Positions 7,660 through 15,453 of a stretch of DNA of 25,497 nt are shown piece by piece. How positions within the stretch are numbered: position 1 is the stretch's first letter; the number at the start of each line of letters is the position of its first letter. The notes under the pieces are model-generated. The model did no database searches, was not told the DNA's origin, and saw only the letters and a program-made list of their open reading frames with translations. The DNA lies in NCBI GenBank assembly GCA_964569055.1, contig CAZMSZ010000066.1:1-25497 (forward strand). The letters are read 5' to 3'. Origin of the DNA: JAWLGW01 sp964569055. GTDB lineage: Bacteria; Planctomycetota; J058. The translations under genes were made by a program, and so were the position numbers.

Positions 7660-10600
7660 TCAGTAGGTCCCCCAGTCGAGGCCGAGGATCGCGTTCGCCT
7701 CGGTCGTCCCCTGACACGTGTGCAGGGTCTTGTGTCGCATCAGCTTGCCGCCCTCGGCCGGCGCCCACCACTCGCGCACCACCAGCAGCTCCTGCGAGCG
7801 CGAGAGGTAGTAGCGCTGGTAGACGTAGTCGAAGCGCATGGGCGGCTTGACGAACTCCCGCTCGAGCAGGAACACCTTGCGGTGGAACTCCGCCTTGAGC
7901 CCGTGCTCGAGGAAGTGGAGCAGCCGGCGCGCGGGGTCGCTCCGCGGCGCGTAGGCGCGGAACGAGATCGTCCCGTCGGTCCAGCCGCGGGTGGCGCGGT
8001 CGAAGCACTTGGTCAGCCCGGCGCCGTCGTCGCCCTTCAGCTCGCGCAGGGTGGGCAGCCCGCTCTTGAACCCGTAGCGCGGGTCGACCGCCACCTGCCG
8101 GTCGCGCTCGGTGAAGTCGAACGGGCGCTGGAACTCGATGCACCCGAACGGGCCGCGCTGCGAGCCGTCCTCCGACTCGTAGAGGAAGAACTCGAACTGC
8201 GGGAAGCCCTCCTCCACCCGGATCCGGCGCTGGAACACCGCCAGCTCGTCGAGCGGGCCGGGCGCGAAGATCGTGATGTTCCCCAGGCAGTCGGCGATCT
8301 GGATGCTGAACGGCAGCACCTCGGGGATCGGCCCGAAGTCGAGCCCCTTCTTGTCGCGGAACAACAGCGCCGCCCCGCGGTTGACCACCGACTTCAGCTC
8401 GAGCGGGTCGCTCGAGTGCGGGGCCGGCGCCGGCCCGAGGCCGCGGCCGTCGCCGGCCTGCCCGAGCGCCGCGTCGAGCACCGAGGAGCCCGCCTGCATG
8501 CCGGTCACGGCCACGGGCAGCGCGCCCTCCACCCCGCGCAGGCGGAGGCGGCGGACGACGTGCCCCAGGCAGGCGGCGAGGTTCTGCTCGAGCGGGTCGA
8601 GGAAGCGCGCCACCGGGAAGTCGATCGTGCCGCGGTCGAGGTCGCTCACGAACGGCGAGTCGATCCGCTCGACGTGCCAGGGGATCGTGCGCCGCTTCCG
8701 GTAGCGGGCGGGGTCGGAGAGGATCAGCCGCTTGAGCCGCTCGGCCGCCTGCCACAGCGCCTTGAAGTGGAGCACCGCCAGCCGGCGGTAGGGCGCGAAC
8801 CCGAGCGGCTCCTCGCCCGGGCGGAAGCGCCAGGCGGTGGGGAACAGGAGCTGCTTGAGCCGGCGCGCCTCGCGCTCCTCCTGCTCGTCGCTCGGCTCGC
8901 CGATCGCCTCCAGGCGCCGGAACGCCTCGTCGTAGCCGAACGGCCGCGGGACCTGCTGCCCCTTGCCCGGCTCGAGCAGCGCGCGCTGCACGAGGTCGTC
9001 CGAGGGGCCCGACTCGAGCAGGCGCTCGATCAGGAGGTCGCGCATGGCGAGCACGATCTCGAGCGTGAGCCGGTGTCCGCCCAGGCTGGGCCACATGCCG
9101 GCCAGCGACAGCCGGAGCTCGGTCTTGCCCTCCTCGCCCGCGCCCTCGCGCACGGTGACCAGGCCGTACTCCAGCCCCGAGGCGCCCCAGTCGAGCACGA
9201 GCACGCGCCCGGCCGCGAGCGCCTGCTGCGACCAGCGCCCGAGCTCGCCCTCGGCGCGGGCGAGGCCCGGGGCGAGGTAGAAGTAGGCCGCCGCGATCGC
9301 CGAGGGGACGCCCGCGAACGCGCCCTTGCGGTACGAGGCGACCTGGTCGCGGATCGCCTGGCTGCGGCTGCTCGGCAGGAAGGTGGGCAGCGTGAGCACC
9401 ACGTCGCGGTGCTCCTTGCGCCGCTCGCTGCGCACCTTGGCGATCAGCGCCGAGAGGACGTGGTCGGCCGGGAACTCGACCAGCCCGATCTGCGAGGGGA
9501 GGAGCAGCGCGCCGTGCGTCCCGCGCAGCACGCGCTCGGACGGCCAGCGCTCCCAGGCCGGGACCCCGACCTGGAGCGAGAACGGCTCGAGCGTGCGGAA
9601 CGCGTGCGAGTCCTCCACCAGCACCATGGTGGGCTGCGCCTGGTCGCGGACCTTGTCGAACGCGCCCTCGAAGGCGGTGGTGCACACCCCCTCCACGCCC
9701 ACGTCGAGCGCGACCACGTCGGTCCCGAGCGCGGGGGTGGCCCCGGCCGGGCACTGCCAGGCCAGCTCGGCGAAGGTCTGGATCCGCTTGCGCTCGCCGC
9801 CGCCGATCGCGGGCAGGCGCTCGCTCGCGCTCGAGGCGGGCGACGCGGGGCGCGCGCCGGCCGGCGCGCCGGCCTTGGGGGTGGGCCGCTTCTTGAGCGG
9901 CGCGCGCTTGGGCGGCGGCCAGGCGGCGCGGCGCTGCACCACGCCCGGCGTGCGCGGCGCGCCAGGCCCGGGGCGGCCGCCCGCGGCGCCGCGCCCGGGC
10001 GGGCCGGGACGGCGCGGCGCGGCCCCCCCCCGCTGCGGCGGGCGCCCCGGCGCCGCGGCCGGGCGCTGAGGCCGCGCCCCGCCGCGGCCCTCGGCCGCGG
10101 CGGGCTTGTCGCCGCGCGCCGCGGGCTTCTCGGCGGACGGCGTCTTGGGCTCGGGCCCCTTGACCTCCGAGCGCGGCGCCTCGGGGGGCGGGCGCGGGGG
10201 CCGCCGGTGGGCGCCCGACGCGCCGGGGGCGGGCTGGGAGGGGACCGCCGGTCGGCGGCCCGAGCTCGCGGAGGGCCGACCGGGCGGAGCGCCGCGGCCG
10301 CCGCTGCCGCCCCCGAGGGGACCGGCCGGCGGCGTGGCCGGCGCGGCCGACTGCGGCGCGGCCGCTGGGCGGCGACCGCTGTCGGGCCGACGCCCGGCGG
10401 GTGGCCCCGACGGCCCGCGCCGCTGGGCGGGCGCGCGCCCGCTGCTCGCCGCGGGGCGCCCGGCGGAGGGCTCCGACCGCGGCCCCGACGGAGCGGGCCG
10501 GCGCGCCGGCGCGGGCTGCGGCGCGGGCTCGCTGGCGGCGGGCGCGTCCTCGCCCGCTGGGGGTGCGTCGTGGCTCGAAGCTCGCGCGTCGCTCGCCGCG

Positions 10601-10899
10601 GCGACGTCGTTCGCTGCGGGCGCCTCGCTCGCGGCGGGCGCCTCGCTCGTCGCGGGCGCGTCGCCCGCGTCCGGCGCGTCGCTCGTCGCGGCGTCGTTCG
10701 CTGGCGTCGCGTCGCCCGCGCCGTCGCCCGCCTCGACGTCAGCCGACGACGAGCGCTGAGCCTCGAGCGCCGCCTTGCGGGCCTTGGCCGCGGCCAGGGC
10801 CGCGCGCGCCGCTTCGGCCGCGCTCAGCGCGGGCCCGCCTGGCGGCGGCGTGCCGCTCTCCAGGCCGGACTCGCTGCGGGTTTCCTCGTCGTTCCCCAC
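7660..10899 (-). CDS. Degenerate Hsp70/actin-fold protein with long disordered N-terminus
   Basis: This protein has about 1079 residues. Residues 1-365 are low-complexity Ala/Pro/Ser/Arg, with one Ala/Lys-rich helix at about 25-47. The rest follows the Hsp70 order but with altered motifs: phosphate-1 'ALDVGVEGVCTT' (about 397) in place of DLGTTNS; 'VVLTLPTFLP' (about 500); 'GVPSAIAAAYFY', lacking the usual Glu/Asp; phosphate-2 'LDWGASGLEYG' (about 570) in place of DxGGGTxD; and an adenosine-type 'VAVTGMQAGSS' (about 796). FPTAW (about 686) and a C-terminal YYL...VREWW module also occur in the upstream Hsp70-like gene, so the two are probably paralogues. ATP hydrolysis is doubtful, and a regulatory pseudo-ATPase partner is the likely role. 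The GTG at 10899 is preferred. A GTG at 10971 would add an odd Arg/Gly leader and lies inside a GC hairpin. Confidence 0.74.
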   Translation of the reverse strand: MGNDEETRSESGLESGTPPPGGPALSAAEAARAALAAAKARKAALEAQRSSSADVEAGDGAGDATPANDAATSDAPDAGDAPATSEAPAASEAPAANDVAAASDARASSHDAPPAGEDAPAASEPAPQPAPARRPAPSGPRSEPSAGRPAASSGRAPAQRRGPSGPPAGRRPDSGRRPAAAPQSAAPATPPAGPLGGGSGGRGAPPGRPSASSGRRPAVPSQPAPGASGAHRRPPRPPPEAPRSEVKGPEPKTPSAEKPAARGDKPAAAEGRGGARPQRPAAAPGRPPQRGGAAPRRPGPPGRGAAGGRPGPGAPRTPGVVQRRAAWPPPKRAPLKKRPTPKAGAPAGARPASPASSASERLPAIGGGERKRIQTFAELAWQCPAGATPALGTDVVALDVGVEGVCTTAFEGAFDKVRDQAQPTMVLVEDSHAFRTLEPFSLQVGVPAWERWPSERVLRGTHGALLLPSQIGLVEFPADHVLSALIAKVRSERRKEHRDVVLTLPTFLPSSRSQAIRDQVASYRKGAFAGVPSAIAAAYFYLAPGLARAEGELGRWSQQALAAGRVLVLDWGASGLEYGLVTVREGAGEEGKTELRLSLAGMWPSLGGHRLTLEIVLAMRDLLIERLLESGPSDDLVQRALLEPGKGQQVPRPFGYDEAFRRLEAIGEPSDEQEEREARRLKQLLFPTAWRFRPGEEPLGFAPYRRLAVLHFKALWQAAERLKRLILSDPARYRKRRTIPWHVERIDSPFVSDLDRGTIDFPVARFLDPLEQNLAACLGHVVRRLRLRGVEGALPVAVTGMQAGSSVLDAALGQAGDGRGLGPAPAPHSSDPLELKSVVNRGAALLFRDKKGLDFGPIPEVLPFSIQIADCLGNITIFAPGPLDELAVFQRRIRVEEGFPQFEFFLYESEDGSQRGPFGCIEFQRPFDFTERDRQVAVDPRYGFKSGLPTLRELKGDDGAGLTKCFDRATRGWTDGTISFRAYAPRSDPARRLLHFLEHGLKAEFHRKVFLLEREFVKPPMRFDYVYQRYYLSRSQELLVVREWWAPAEGGKLMRHKTLHTCQGTTEANAILGLDWGTY

Positions 10900-10935
10900 G
10901 TGCCGACCTACCGCCCCGCGACCCCCGCGACCCCC

Positions 10936-10981
10936 GCGGCCCCGCAGGGGCCGCTGCCGCGCGCGGGACACCGCGCGCGGC
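10936..10981. other. Two adjacent strong GC hairpins between the Hsp70-like genes
   Basis: The first hairpin is GCGGCCCC-GCA-GGGGCCGC (10936-10954, a perfect 8-bp stem). The second has 11-bp arms at 10956-10966 and 10971-10981 around the loop GACA. Both lie in the 133-base gap between the stop at 11033 and the GTG at 10899, the longest gap within the operon. No U-tract follows. They may cause partial termination, stabilise the upstream message, or set different expression for the two Hsp70-like proteins. Confidence 0.6.
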
Positions 10982-11032
10982 GTGGCGTGGCCCCCCCACC
11001 CGGTCGGGCGAGGAGGCCGCGCCGGTGCACGC

Positions 11033-13738
11033 TCAGTGCATGCCCGAGAAGGGGTTCCTCTCGGCCGGCAGCTCCTCGAGCGCCGCCTCGTCGGTCTCGG
11101 CGATGAACAGCGACTTGCCCTCGCTCCAGTGATCGCGCACGAGGTAGACCTGCTTGGTCACGTCGAGGTAGTAGCGGTGCGAGATCGTGCCCTCCTTGGG
11201 CTTCTCGGTGAACGCCTCCTCGACCCAGGCGATCTTCTGGCCGATGTTCATCTCGTTGCGCAGGATCTCGACCATGTCGCGCTGGCTGTAGGTCTTGCCG
11301 CCGACCTCCTTGAAGGGCTTGTCCGGCTCGTCGGGCACGACCCGGTTGCGCCCGGCGTCGGCGTTGGGGTTGGCCGGGTCGTAGGCCCCAAAAGGCTTCG
11401 CCATCATCTTCGAGATCTTCGGGATCGTGACCAGGCCGTAGGTCTGGTCGAGCGTCTTCCAGAAGTCCTGCTCCTTCTGGAGGTCGATCAGCGGCACCGA
11501 CTCGCCCTTGGGCTTGAACAGCACGTAGGGCTTGTAGTTCTCGGTCCCCGCGTCCGCCTCCTCGAGGCGGGTGAGGAACTCGGCCTCGAGGTCCTCGGGG
11601 ACCCCGGTCCGCTGATAGAAGTAGAACTCGTCGATCTGCCCGGTCTCGAACAGCTTGAGCGAGCTGGTGCCGAGGTTCAGGAACACGTCGAACGGCAGCA
11701 GGTTGCGGCTGATCTTGATGTTGATCTTGAAGCCCTCGACCTTGCGCGCGATCCGGCGCAGGCAGGCGCCGATCGGCACCGCGAGCTTGGCGCGCACCGG
11801 GTCGAACTTGATCTGCTCGAACGGCACGCCCAGGCCGCCCTGCTCGCGCGGCTTGTTGACCAGCGCGGCGATGATCGGGATCCGCGCCCCGTTGCCGGCG
11901 AGCACGGCGCGGTCGACGCGCGGCTTGCTCGGCTTGCCGTCCTCACCGACGCGCGGCTCGAGCGAGCGCGCCTCCATGCGGACCGTCTCCTCCGCCAGGC
12001 CCTTGATGACCGGGCGGTAGAACTCGCAGATCTGGCCGTAGTTGACGCTGAGGTGCTTCTCGCGGAAGTCCTCGCTCTCGGCCGCCAGCGGGATGCAGTC
12101 GGCGAGGTTGACCGGCTCGCTGTAGTCCTCGAGCTCGGGCGCCAGCCAGCGGTCGTAGAACGGCTTGAGGTCGTCCTCGGTGACGTTCTTGCCCTTGACC
12201 GCGTTGGTCACGTCGACGCACAGCGCCTTCTTGAGCTGGTCGGCCTGGGCCCACAGCCAGTCGAAGTTGCGCCGCGCGGGCAGCTTGTACTTGCGGTACG
12301 TGGCCGACATGTCCTTGAAGTCCCAGGCGGTCGGGAACATGCCGTTGACCACGTCCCACACGTCGCGCGGCAGGTCGGGCGCGTCGAGGTTCTTGACCAC
12401 GTCGTCCCAGCGCTGGAGCAGCGCGCCCTGCTGCACGTCGAGCTTGTAGTACTTGATCCAGGCGTTGGTCGGCGCCTTCTCGGTCGTGTTCGGGTCGAGC
12501 AGCCGCTGCGGGTGCGCGAGCGCCAGCGCCAGGCGGCGCTTGAGCAGCTTGAACACGTGCAGGGTCAGGTTGTCGCCGCCCACGTCCTGCCGGCCGCCGC
12601 GGTCGACGATGTCGATCTCGAGCGCGAGGTGCTGCGGCTCGAACTTCATGCCGACCTTGATCAGCGCGAGGTCGGTGGTGCCGCCGCCGAAGTCCATCGA
12701 GAGCAGGTTGAAGCTGTACGCCCCGTCCTTGACCTTCATCTTGCCGAACTCGGACTCGACGTACTCGGTCAGGGCGGCGCGCTTGCCGAACCGCTCGAAC
12801 AGCGGGTAGAGCACGTAGTAGAGCCCCGAGGCGGTCGCCTCGTCGGTGCTCATGTCCATCTTGTCGGCCTGGAACCCGAGCTGGCGCAGCACGCGGCGCA
12901 GCTCGCCCACCTGGACCGCGTTCCAGCGCGGCGGGCTGGTGGCGACGATCTCGTCGATGTTCTTGCCGAGGATCGAGCGCGCGTCCTCGATGATCTTCTT
13001 GCCCAGCGCGGTCATCATGTGCTGGGCGTCGGCGTCGCGCCAGATCTCCTTGCCCTTGGTGACCACGTAGCGCTTGTTGGTGCCGATGCCGCGCTTGACG
13101 GACATGTGCAGGTTGGTCTTGCGCGGCGAGCCGACCGCCTTCTGGCCGACGTCGTAGCTCTCGGGGGCCACGGTCTTGAACGGCTCGATGTCGAGCACGT
13201 TGACGGCCGACGCGATCGACTGGGCCTCCTTCATGAGGGTCGGCGAGACGGGGAGGAAGTCGGGCTCCGGCTTGACCTCCCAGTAGGCGACCGAGCTGTT
13301 GGTGGTGCCGAGGTCGACCGCGAACACGCCGTCGAAGGTCTCGTCGCCCAGGAACTTCTCGACCTGGACGAAGAACGCCGACCACTCGTCGTCGCCCTCG
13401 ACCTGGAAGTTGATCTGGCCCTCCCACTGCGGGGCCCCGGCCTGCTTGGGCTGCGGGATCGCGGTGGTGTTGAACTCGATCTTGAGCGTGTGGCCGAACT
13501 CGTTGGGGTCGAACACGAACGACCCATGGCCCGTCTGCTGCGGGTCGAGCGGGACGTCGTTGAAGCTCATGCGGACGAAGGTGACCGGGTCCTTCCCGAA
13601 GTCCACGTTGAACTTGACGGCCGCCGGCTCCTCGAGATCGGGGATCGACAGCTCGACCGTCTTGTCCTCCAGGCGCAGTCCCGGAGCAAGTTCCTTGATG
13701 ACGTGCAGAGGCGTGCTCTCGTCGAACTCGATGATCAT
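11033..13738 (-). CDS. Hsp70-like ATPase with extra N-terminal beta domain
   Basis: This 901-residue protein is the first gene of the minus operon. Residues 1-130 form a beta-rich, probably Ig/C2-like domain that ordinary DnaK lacks. The Hsp70 nucleotide fold follows with clear motifs: phosphate-1 'FAVDLGTTNSSVAYW' (139-153), 'IVATSPPRW' (264-272), 'DEATASGLYY' (299-308), phosphate-2 'SMDFGGGTTDLAL' (347-359), 'GGRQDVGGDN' (381-390) and adenosine 'AVLAGNGARIP' (611-621). These residues bind and hydrolyse ATP in DnaK/HscA/actin. The region between phosphate-2 and the adenosine motif is enlarged by about 220 residues, and the C-terminus does not resemble the DnaK substrate-binding domain. It is cytoplasmic and its client is unknown. 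The ATG at 13738 (GAGAGGGAT about 11 bases upstream) is preferred over an ATG-less extension to 13783, which adds an unlikely 'GGARARASER' leader. It has no DnaJ partner in view. Confidence 0.85.
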   Translation of the reverse strand: MIIEFDESTPLHVIKELAPGLRLEDKTVELSIPDLEEPAAVKFNVDFGKDPVTFVRMSFNDVPLDPQQTGHGSFVFDPNEFGHTLKIEFNTTAIPQPKQAGAPQWEGQINFQVEGDDEWSAFFVQVEKFLGDETFDGVFAVDLGTTNSSVAYWEVKPEPDFLPVSPTLMKEAQSIASAVNVLDIEPFKTVAPESYDVGQKAVGSPRKTNLHMSVKRGIGTNKRYVVTKGKEIWRDADAQHMMTALGKKIIEDARSILGKNIDEIVATSPPRWNAVQVGELRRVLRQLGFQADKMDMSTDEATASGLYYVLYPLFERFGKRAALTEYVESEFGKMKVKDGAYSFNLLSMDFGGGTTDLALIKVGMKFEPQHLALEIDIVDRGGRQDVGGDNLTLHVFKLLKRRLALALAHPQRLLDPNTTEKAPTNAWIKYYKLDVQQGALLQRWDDVVKNLDAPDLPRDVWDVVNGMFPTAWDFKDMSATYRKYKLPARRNFDWLWAQADQLKKALCVDVTNAVKGKNVTEDDLKPFYDRWLAPELEDYSEPVNLADCIPLAAESEDFREKHLSVNYGQICEFYRPVIKGLAEETVRMEARSLEPRVGEDGKPSKPRVDRAVLAGNGARIPIIAALVNKPREQGGLGVPFEQIKFDPVRAKLAVPIGACLRRIARKVEGFKINIKISRNLLPFDVFLNLGTSSLKLFETGQIDEFYFYQRTGVPEDLEAEFLTRLEEADAGTENYKPYVLFKPKGESVPLIDLQKEQDFWKTLDQTYGLVTIPKISKMMAKPFGAYDPANPNADAGRNRVVPDEPDKPFKEVGGKTYSQRDMVEILRNEMNIGQKIAWVEEAFTEKPKEGTISHRYYLDVTKQVYLVRDHWSEGKSLFIAETDEAALEELPAERNPFSGMH

Positions 13739-13990
13739 CGTTCCGTGATCCCTCTCTGAAGCCCGCGCCCGGGCCCCTCCCACCCTTTTCCGAGTCGGGG
13801 AAGGTAACAGATGCGCCGACCCCAGGCCACGTCCCCGAGGTCAGCGAAGTTGCGGTGCGGGCGCGCCAGTCTGCCAGAGGTGACGGGGGGTCGCCAGGGC
13901 AGCCGGGCACACCTTTGGAGCCGAGGCGGCGCCGACTGGCCGGGTCCGCACCCCCGTGCGCGCGCCGGGCGCATCAGTTAAAGAGGAGGC
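13739..13990. promoter_or_regulatory. Divergent intergenic region of the chaperone-like locus
   Basis: These 252 bases separate the operon start (minus) from the divergent plus-strand gene. No gene-like frame was seen. It must hold promoters for both directions unless they are remote. On the minus strand CTGTTACCTT (about 13803-13812) is a possible extended -10, without a convincing -35. On the plus strand the sequence just before the ATG is AAAGAGGAGGC, a strong ribosome site that is rather close to the start codon. No operator could be assigned. Confidence 0.45.
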
Positions 13991-15412
13991 ATGGTCGACG
14001 CCGCCGTCCAGCCCCTCCCCCTGGCCCAGGACCGCCCCGACTGGGGCTACGCCGCCCGCGGCGAGCTCGGCGAGCACGGGCCGTGCGACCTCGTGCTCCG
14101 GGTGGCGGTCGCCAGCGAGCCCAGCCTCCCGCCCGACCTCACCGGGGCGCTGCCGCTCCTGCTGCACGAGCTCGACCGCCAGCCCGGGCTGGGCGAGGTG
14201 CTCGCGCAGTTCGGGCGCGACGAGGGGGCGGGGCGCGCCGGCGGCGCCAGCCCGCGCGCGGCGCTGGCGCGGATCCTCCCCCGCCTGGTGACCTACCGCT
14301 TCGTGGAGCGCCTCGGCAAGCACGAGTTCGTGTTCGAGGGGCACCGCGCCTCGAGCGTGCACGTCCTCGGGCGGGTGCTCGCGACCGACTTCCGCTTCCG
14401 GCTCGAGGACCTCTCGCACTTCGCCACCCACGGCGAGCTGCTGCTGCGCGTGCTTCAGCGGGTGGGCCTCGAGGCGGCGCTCGACCCCGAGGCGATCCTG
14501 TACTGCCCCGCGCTCGACTCGCCCTACCCGTTCAAGTTCGCCGTGACCTCGCGCGCTCAGCGCCCCAACCGCGAGGCCTACGTGGCGCTCCTCCGCGAGC
14601 TCCTGCGCCGGACCGAGAGCGACGAGGCGTTCCGGGCGCGCAACCTGCGCGAGCTGGCCCGCGGCTTCCAGAAGTTCGGGCCCGCGGCGGCGACCCCGCA
14701 GTTCCAGGAGGCGGAGCTGCGCATGTGGCGGCTCCTGACCTACCTCGCCGCGCGCCTGCGGGTGAAGGCCGGGCGGCTGACCGACGCCCGCGACGCCGGC
14801 GAGATCGCGACCTACCTCGCCGAGCTGCGCCACGTCCACGGCGCGCTCGACGACCTCGTCCACCTGCCGGGCCGGCTGGCGGCGTTCTACCGGCGTCGGT
14901 TCGACCTCGAGTTCAGCGGGCTGTGGGAGCACACCCTCCCCGAGCTCGACGCGATCGCCGCCCGGATCGACTGCGACCTCGAGGACCGCGACAAGAGCAT
15001 CGACGCGGTGGCCGCGCTGGTCTCCGAGCTGCGCCGCCTCGGCAGCGCCTCGCCCCTCGAGGAGGTCGAGGAGCAGGACTTCGAGGTGAAGCGCGCCTAC
15101 GGCGACGTCGAGGCGCCCGAGCCCGCGCGCGGCTGGGCGCGGACCTACACCGACACGATCCACACCGGCGCGCAGCGCTTCGACACGCGCCGCTTCGGCG
15201 TGGCGGCCGTGGCGGCCGAGCTCGAGGCCGCGCAGCAGCTCTCCGAGGAGGACTTCGACCTCGACATGGACCTCGACTTCGGCCTCGGCGGCGGCGGGGC
15301 CGACGCCGACGTGGGCGAGCACGAGGCGGCCGACGAGGCCGGCGAGGCGAGCGAGGAGACCGACGGCTGGGGCCTCGAGGACCTCGACCTCGACGCCGAG
15401 TGGGGCGTGTAG
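13991..15412 (+). CDS. Unknown 473-residue protein with acidic C-terminal tail
   Basis: I do not recognise the family. The N-terminal 400 residues are mixed and largely helical, rich in Leu/Arg/Glu, with no signal peptide, membrane segment or catalytic motif that I can name. Notable stretches are 'LVTYRFVERLGKHEFVFEGH' (residues about 97-116) and several amphipathic helices at 190-360. The last 70 residues are strongly acidic and Gly-rich ('EEDFDLDMDLDFGLGGGG' and further Asp/Glu runs) and are probably disordered; the protein ends at a TAG. The AGGAGG-type ribosome site supports the ATG at 13991. It starts 252 bases from the Hsp70-like ATPase on the opposite strand, so the two may be co-regulated and act together. 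The acidic tail might bind basic proteins, such as the Arg-rich tail of the degenerate Hsp70. There is no J-domain HPD motif, so it is not a DnaJ. Confidence 0.7.
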   Translation: MVDAAVQPLPLAQDRPDWGYAARGELGEHGPCDLVLRVAVASEPSLPPDLTGALPLLLHELDRQPGLGEVLAQFGRDEGAGRAGGASPRAALARILPRLVTYRFVERLGKHEFVFEGHRASSVHVLGRVLATDFRFRLEDLSHFATHGELLLRVLQRVGLEAALDPEAILYCPALDSPYPFKFAVTSRAQRPNREAYVALLRELLRRTESDEAFRARNLRELARGFQKFGPAAATPQFQEAELRMWRLLTYLAARLRVKAGRLTDARDAGEIATYLAELRHVHGALDDLVHLPGRLAAFYRRRFDLEFSGLWEHTLPELDAIAARIDCDLEDRDKSIDAVAALVSELRRLGSASPLEEVEEQDFEVKRAYGDVEAPEPARGWARTYTDTIHTGAQRFDTRRFGVAAVAAELEAAQQLSEEDFDLDMDLDFGLGGGGADADVGEHEAADEAGEASEETDGWGLEDLDLDAEWGV

Positions 15413-15432
15413 ACCGCGGTCGCGCGCCGGCG

Positions 15433-15453
15433 CCAGCGCGCCCTCAGCGCTGG
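15433..15453. terminator. Hairpin between convergent genes, over a stop codon
   Basis: CCAGCGC (15433-15439) and GCGCTGG (15447-15453) form a 7-bp stem with a 7-base loop in the 31-base gap between a plus gene ending at 15412 and a minus gene whose TGA stop is at 15444-15446, inside the loop. It could act as a terminator for either direction, but no U-tract is seen. The core GCGCCCTCAGCGC also occurs in the 91-base repeat array far to the left. Confidence 0.4.

Noticed and set aside
10900..10971. GTG at 10971 as start of the degenerate Hsp70-like gene
   Set aside because: It falls inside a strong GC hairpin and adds an Arg/Gly leader; the GTG at 10899 reads better.
2850..11106. Very long open frames on the plus strand (for example 2850-7850 and 5824-11106)
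   Set aside because: They are antisense to the four-gene operon. Their translations are Arg/Ala/His/Ser-rich without domains, whereas the minus-strand frames carry clear Hsp70, FHA-like and GrpE-like motifs. High GC removes stops by chance.
11033..13738. Assignment as housekeeping DnaK, or as SrfB-type virulence factor
   Set aside because: It has an extra N-terminal domain, a large insert and no DnaK-like C-terminus. The sequence as I recall SrfB also does not match its start or spacing.
13739..13990. Sigma-70 or sigma-54 promoter assignment
   Set aside because: No pair of elements with correct spacing could be found; only a weak -10-like sequence is visible.
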